DNA of 64,000 bases, taken from the NCBI RefSeq assembly GCF_927798215.1, contig NZ_CAKMMW010000007.1:186001-250000 (forward strand), in the 5' to 3' direction. The first letter of the stretch is position 1. The number at the start of each line of letters is the position of its first letter. The position numbers were made by a program, and so were the translations under genes. Source of the stretch: Paenibacillus_E allorhizoplanae. Its GTDB lineage: Bacteria > Bacillota > Bacilli > Paenibacillales > NBRC-103111. This document shows, piece by piece, positions 61,061 through 64,000 of this stretch. A model generated the notes under the pieces. That model did no database searches and had not been told where the DNA came from. It was given only the letters and a program-made list of their open reading frames with translations.

Positions 61061-61221
61061 CTTCATCTCCCCTTTCGCTTTCCTCAGTATAGGGGCCGAT
61101 ATACATCGTCTCAACCCGCAGTTTCTGGAAATGTAAGTCAATCCCTTGGGGCAGTAAGGGCCAGGCGGTCTCAATTTTTGATCAAAATGAGCGAATCCAT
61201 CACTTCTTTTCCCATAAAAAG

Positions 61222-61263
61222 GAAAAAGCTCAGGACTGCCATGAAGGCAATCCCGAGCTTTTG
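61222..61263 (-). terminator. intrinsic terminator of aconitase
   Basis: On the minus strand AAAAGCTCGGGATTGCC pairs with GGCAGTCCTGAGCTTTTT around TTCAT. A (GT)6 microsatellite (61262-61274) lies between it and the acnA stop. Confidence 0.85.
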
Positions 61264-61292
61264 TGTGTGTGTGTTTTGCTGGTTGTTTATGA

Positions 61293-64000
61293 TTAGTTTT
61301 TGTTTTCTGCAAGAATCGAACGAAGAACGGTTTGCAGGATACCACCATTACGGTAGTAGTCTACGTCTACCAAGCTATCCAAACGCACAAGAGCTGTAAA
61401 TTCGAAGCTAGTGCCATCTTCACGAGTTGCAGTAACTTTTACTGTTGAACCTGGTTGTACGTCGTTGCTAAGGCCTGTGATGTCGAATGTTTCGCGACCT
61501 GTAATTCCTAGCGTTTTCCAGCTTTCGCCGTTAACGAATTGAAGTGGAAGAACACCCATTCCAACAAGGTTACTACGGTGGATACGCTCGAAGCTTTCAG
61601 CGATAACAGCTTTAACGCCTAGCAAGAAAGTACCTTTGGCTGCCCAGTCACGGGAAGAACCAGTTCCGTACTCTTTACCTGCGATAACGACAAGGTTTTG
61701 GCCTTCAGCTTGATACTTCATGGAAGCATCGTAGATGGATTCAACTTCGCCAGTTGGCAAGTAAGTTGTAACGCCGCCTTCAGTTCCTGGAGCCACTTGG
61801 TTACGAATACGAATGTTCGCGAACGTACCGCGCATCATCACTTCATGGTTACCACGACGGGAACCGTAGGAGTTGAAGTCTTCTCTTTTTACACCATGGT
61901 TGATCAAGTATTGGCCTCCAGGGCTGTCAACTTTGATGTTACCAGCAGGGGAGATGTGATCCGTTGTTACGGAATCGCCCATAAGTGCAAGTGTTTTTGC
62001 GCTGCGGATATCAGCGATATCATCAAGAACTGTGCCTAGGTCTGTGAAGAAAGGAGGCTCTTGAATGTATGTGGAGTTCGTGTCGAACTCGTACAGATCG
62101 CCTTCAGGGATTTGAATTTGGTTGAATCGTTCGTTAGCGCGGAATACATTGCTGTATTTGTCACGGAACATATCAGGGCTCATAGCAATGTTAAGAGCAT
62201 CTTGAATCTCTTGGTTTGTAGGCCAGATATCTTTCAAGTAGACAGGTTTGCCAGTGTGGTCACTACCGATTGGATCTGTCGCAAGATCGATGTTTACAGT
62301 ACCTGCAAGAGCATAAGCAACAACTAATGGAGGTGATCCAAGGTAGTTCGCTTTTACTTGTGCATGCACGCGGCCTTCGAAGTTACGGTTACCGGAGATA
62401 ACAGCAGCAACAGTCATGTCGTTGTCGATAATCGCTTTGCTTACTTCGTCTGGAAGCGGACCGGAGTTACCGATACAAGTTGCACAGCCATAACCTGCAA
62501 CGTGGAAGCCAAGAGCTTCTAGGGACTCAAGAAGGCCTGCTTTAATCAGGTACTCAGTAACAACAAGGGAACCTGGCGTCAAAGAGCTTTTTACGAAAGC
62601 TGGTTTCTTCAAACCAAGGGCTACCGCTTTTTTTGCTACGAGACCAGCACCGATCATTACGCTTGGGTTGGACGTGTTCGTACAGGAAGTAATCGCCGCG
62701 ATGACGACTGCGCCAGTACCCATTTTAACTGTTTCGTTTGGATACACAACATCAACAACTTCAGCCACTTTCTCTTCTGTCAAACCGTAGCCACCTTTTT
62801 CGATCGGTGTACGGATGATAGCATTGAAAGATTCTTTCATGTTTGTAAGCTCAACGCGATCTTGCGGACGTTTAGGACCAGCTAAGCTTGGAACTACCGT
62901 GCTAAGATCAAGCTCAAGAACATCTGTGAACACTGGATCTGGCGTGCTGTCTGTGCGGAACATGCCTTGTGCTTTATAGTAAGCTTCTACAAGCGCGATT
63001 TGCTCTTCTTCACGGCCAGTAGCACGCAAGTAGTTCAATGTTTCGTTATCGACAGGGAAGAAACCGATTGTTGCTCCGTACTCAGGAGCCATGTTCGCAA
63101 CTGTTGCACGGTCAGCCAAGGAAATGTTGCTTAGTCCAGGACCGAAGAACTCAACGAATTTACCAACAACGCCTTTTTTACGCAAAATTTGTGTAACTGT
63201 CAATGCCAAGTCAGTCGCTGTAGCGCCTTCTGCCAATTGACCAGTCAATTTGAAACCAACAACGTCTGGCGCGACGAAGTATAGAGGTTGACCAAGCATA
63301 CCAGCTTCTGCTTCGATACCGCCAACGCCCCAACCTACAACACCAAGACCGTTGATCATTGTTGTATGGGAGTCTGTACCTACGAGGGAATCCGGGTACA
63401 CGACAGTTTCGCCGTCAATTGTTTTGGTAGCTGCAACAGATGCCAAGTACTCCAAGTTAACTTGGTGAACGATACCTGTTGAAGGTGGAACAGCACGGAA
63501 GTTATCAAATGCGGTTTGTGCCCAACGCAAGAAACGGTAACGCTCTTCGTTTCTTTCGAATTCTAAGTTAATGTTCATTTCGAGTGCATCCGGGGATCCG
63601 AAAGCATCAACCATGACAGAGTGGTCAATTACAAGGTCAACAGGAACAAGCGGGTTGATACGTTTAGGATCTCCGCCTTCACGAGCCATTGTCGCACGCA
63701 TTGCCGCAAGGTCAACGACGACAGGTACACCTGTGAAATCTTGAAGAACGATACGAGCTGGGATGAAAGGAATTTCTTTGTTCTCATCGCGGCCTTGAGC
63801 CCAGCCAGCGATTTGCTTCACGTGCTCACTTGTAATCGCGCGACCGTCGAATTGACGAACGGCAGCTTCAAGCAATACGCGGATCGAAACTGGCAGATTG
63901 CTAATTGTGCCGTGACCTTGGCTTTCAAAGTCAGGAAGGCTGTAATACTGGAACGATTTCGTGCCGACAGTTAACTGCTTGCGCACAGAAAAAGAGTCCT
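61293..64000 (-). CDS. acnA: aconitate hydratase, 5' end outside the window
   Basis: At least 902 residues of aconitase A (CitB-like): interconverts citrate and isocitrate in the TCA cycle, and the apo-form can bind RNA. Cluster cysteines lie in ITSCTNTSNPS and GYGCATCIGNSGPL; VDLVIDHSV, GTDSHTTMINGLGVVGWGVGG and GTGSSRDWAAKG are family motifs. The frame stays open past GTG 63986 to the window edge (DSFSVRKQLTVG), matching the usual Paenibacillus N-terminus, so the true start lies beyond 64000. Codon use is highly biased. Confidence 0.95.
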   Translation of the reverse strand, partial: DSFSVRKQLTVGTKSFQYYSLPDFESQGHGTISNLPVSIRVLLEAAVRQFDGRAITSEHVKQIAGWAQGRDENKEIPFIPARIVLQDFTGVPVVVDLAAMRATMAREGGDPKRINPLVPVDLVIDHSVMVDAFGSPDALEMNINLEFERNEERYRFLRWAQTAFDNFRAVPPSTGIVHQVNLEYLASVAATKTIDGETVVYPDSLVGTDSHTTMINGLGVVGWGVGGIEAEAGMLGQPLYFVAPDVVGFKLTGQLAEGATATDLALTVTQILRKKGVVGKFVEFFGPGLSNISLADRATVANMAPEYGATIGFFPVDNETLNYLRATGREEEQIALVEAYYKAQGMFRTDSTPDPVFTDVLELDLSTVVPSLAGPKRPQDRVELTNMKESFNAIIRTPIEKGGYGLTEEKVAEVVDVVYPNETVKMGTGAVVIAAITSCTNTSNPSVMIGAGLVAKKAVALGLKKPAFVKSSLTPGSLVVTEYLIKAGLLESLEALGFHVAGYGCATCIGNSGPLPDEVSKAIIDNDMTVAAVISGNRNFEGRVHAQVKANYLGSPPLVVAYALAGTVNIDLATDPIGSDHTGKPVYLKDIWPTNQEIQDALNIAMSPDMFRDKYSNVFRANERFNQIQIPEGDLYEFDTNSTYIQEPPFFTDLGTVLDDIADIRSAKTLALMGDSVTTDHISPAGNIKVDSPGGQYLINHGVKREDFNSYGSRRGNHEVMMRGTFANIRIRNQVAPGTEGGVTTYLPTGEVESIYDASMKYQAEGQNLVVIAGKEYGTGSSRDWAAKGTFLLGVKAVIAESFERIHRSNLVGMGVLPLQFVNGESWKTLGITGRETFDITGLSNDVQPGSTVKVTATREDGTSFEFTALVRLDSLVDVDYYRNGGILQTVLRSILAENKN

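Noticed and set aside
61061..61348. N-terminal extension of SleB by about 96 residues
   Set aside because: It overlaps the acnA 3' end and its terminator, has no family similarity, and a good ribosome site plus signal peptide begins at 61060.

Overview
The window reads as chromosomal DNA of a spore-forming Gram-positive, most likely Paenibacillus or a close Paenibacillaceae relative. The evidence is a gerA/gerB/gerC-type germinant receptor operon, a SleB-type cortex-lytic enzyme, a LysM-3D wall protein, a BrxA/BrxB bacilliredoxin, strong AGGAGG ribosome binding sites, and three YesM/YesN-type (sensor kinase / AraC response regulator) pairs next to sugar ABC transporters. No rRNA, tRNA, phage, transposase or CRISPR array was recognised. 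Both ends cut genes: an ABC ATPase at the left and aconitase at the right.

Layout. 0-4 kb: end of an ABC exporter, an ArsR/SRPBCC pair, a LysM-3D protein and a lipase-like hydrolase. 4.3-6.5 kb: a phage-shock-like envelope-stress operon (LiaI-like, PspA, PspC, second PspA). 7.2-25.3 kb: a sugar island with an RbsABC-like transporter, a YesN/YesM pair, a MalEFG-like transporter, LacZ, and a second YesN/YesM pair followed by a membrane-anchored sugar-binding protein. The last three look like a three-component sugar sensor. 25.5-30.6 kb: an Lgt-like membrane protein with a small acidic partner, bacilliredoxin, NadE, and a BlaI/BlaR1-like pair. 31-38.3 kb: an LplB/YtcP/LipO-type oligosaccharide transporter with its own kinase and regulator. 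38.4-45 kb: housekeeping genes (aldo/keto reductase, AcpS, MutY, a Crp/Fnr regulator, DUF805, SodA) and one gene that has lost its 5' end. 45-49 kb: germinant receptor. 49-56 kb: GNAT, NtdP-like phosphatase, signal peptidase, QueG, Ogt, an HD-GYP-like protein, YneF, FolE and a dGTPase-like protein. 56.9-64 kb: hydrolase, IclR regulator, CDF transporter, SleB and aconitase.

How the genes work together. In the sugar island, the likely logic is that a galactoside enters through the MalEFG-like transporter and is cut by cytoplasmic LacZ. Released or environmental monosaccharide would be handled by the RbsABC-like system, and extracellular sugar would be reported by the anchored binding protein through YesM to YesN. 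The substrate identity is inference.

The most unusual content is between the genes. Almost every gap longer than 250 bp carries its own short repeat family: 5 x 23 bp at 6.6 kb; spaced TTGGA-TCCA palindromes at 6.8-7.0 kb; 3 x 52 bp hairpins at 27.4 kb; a dispersed TAGATGGA family at 30.8, 40.0 and 56.6 kb; 10/29-bp arrays at 56.4 kb; and 2 x 72 bp with compensatory stem changes at 59.0 kb. A separate curiosity is a ~53-bp near-copy of part of the crp/fnr-like gene lying exactly where the neighbouring copper-amine-oxidase-N/NPCBM-like gene has lost its start and signal peptide.
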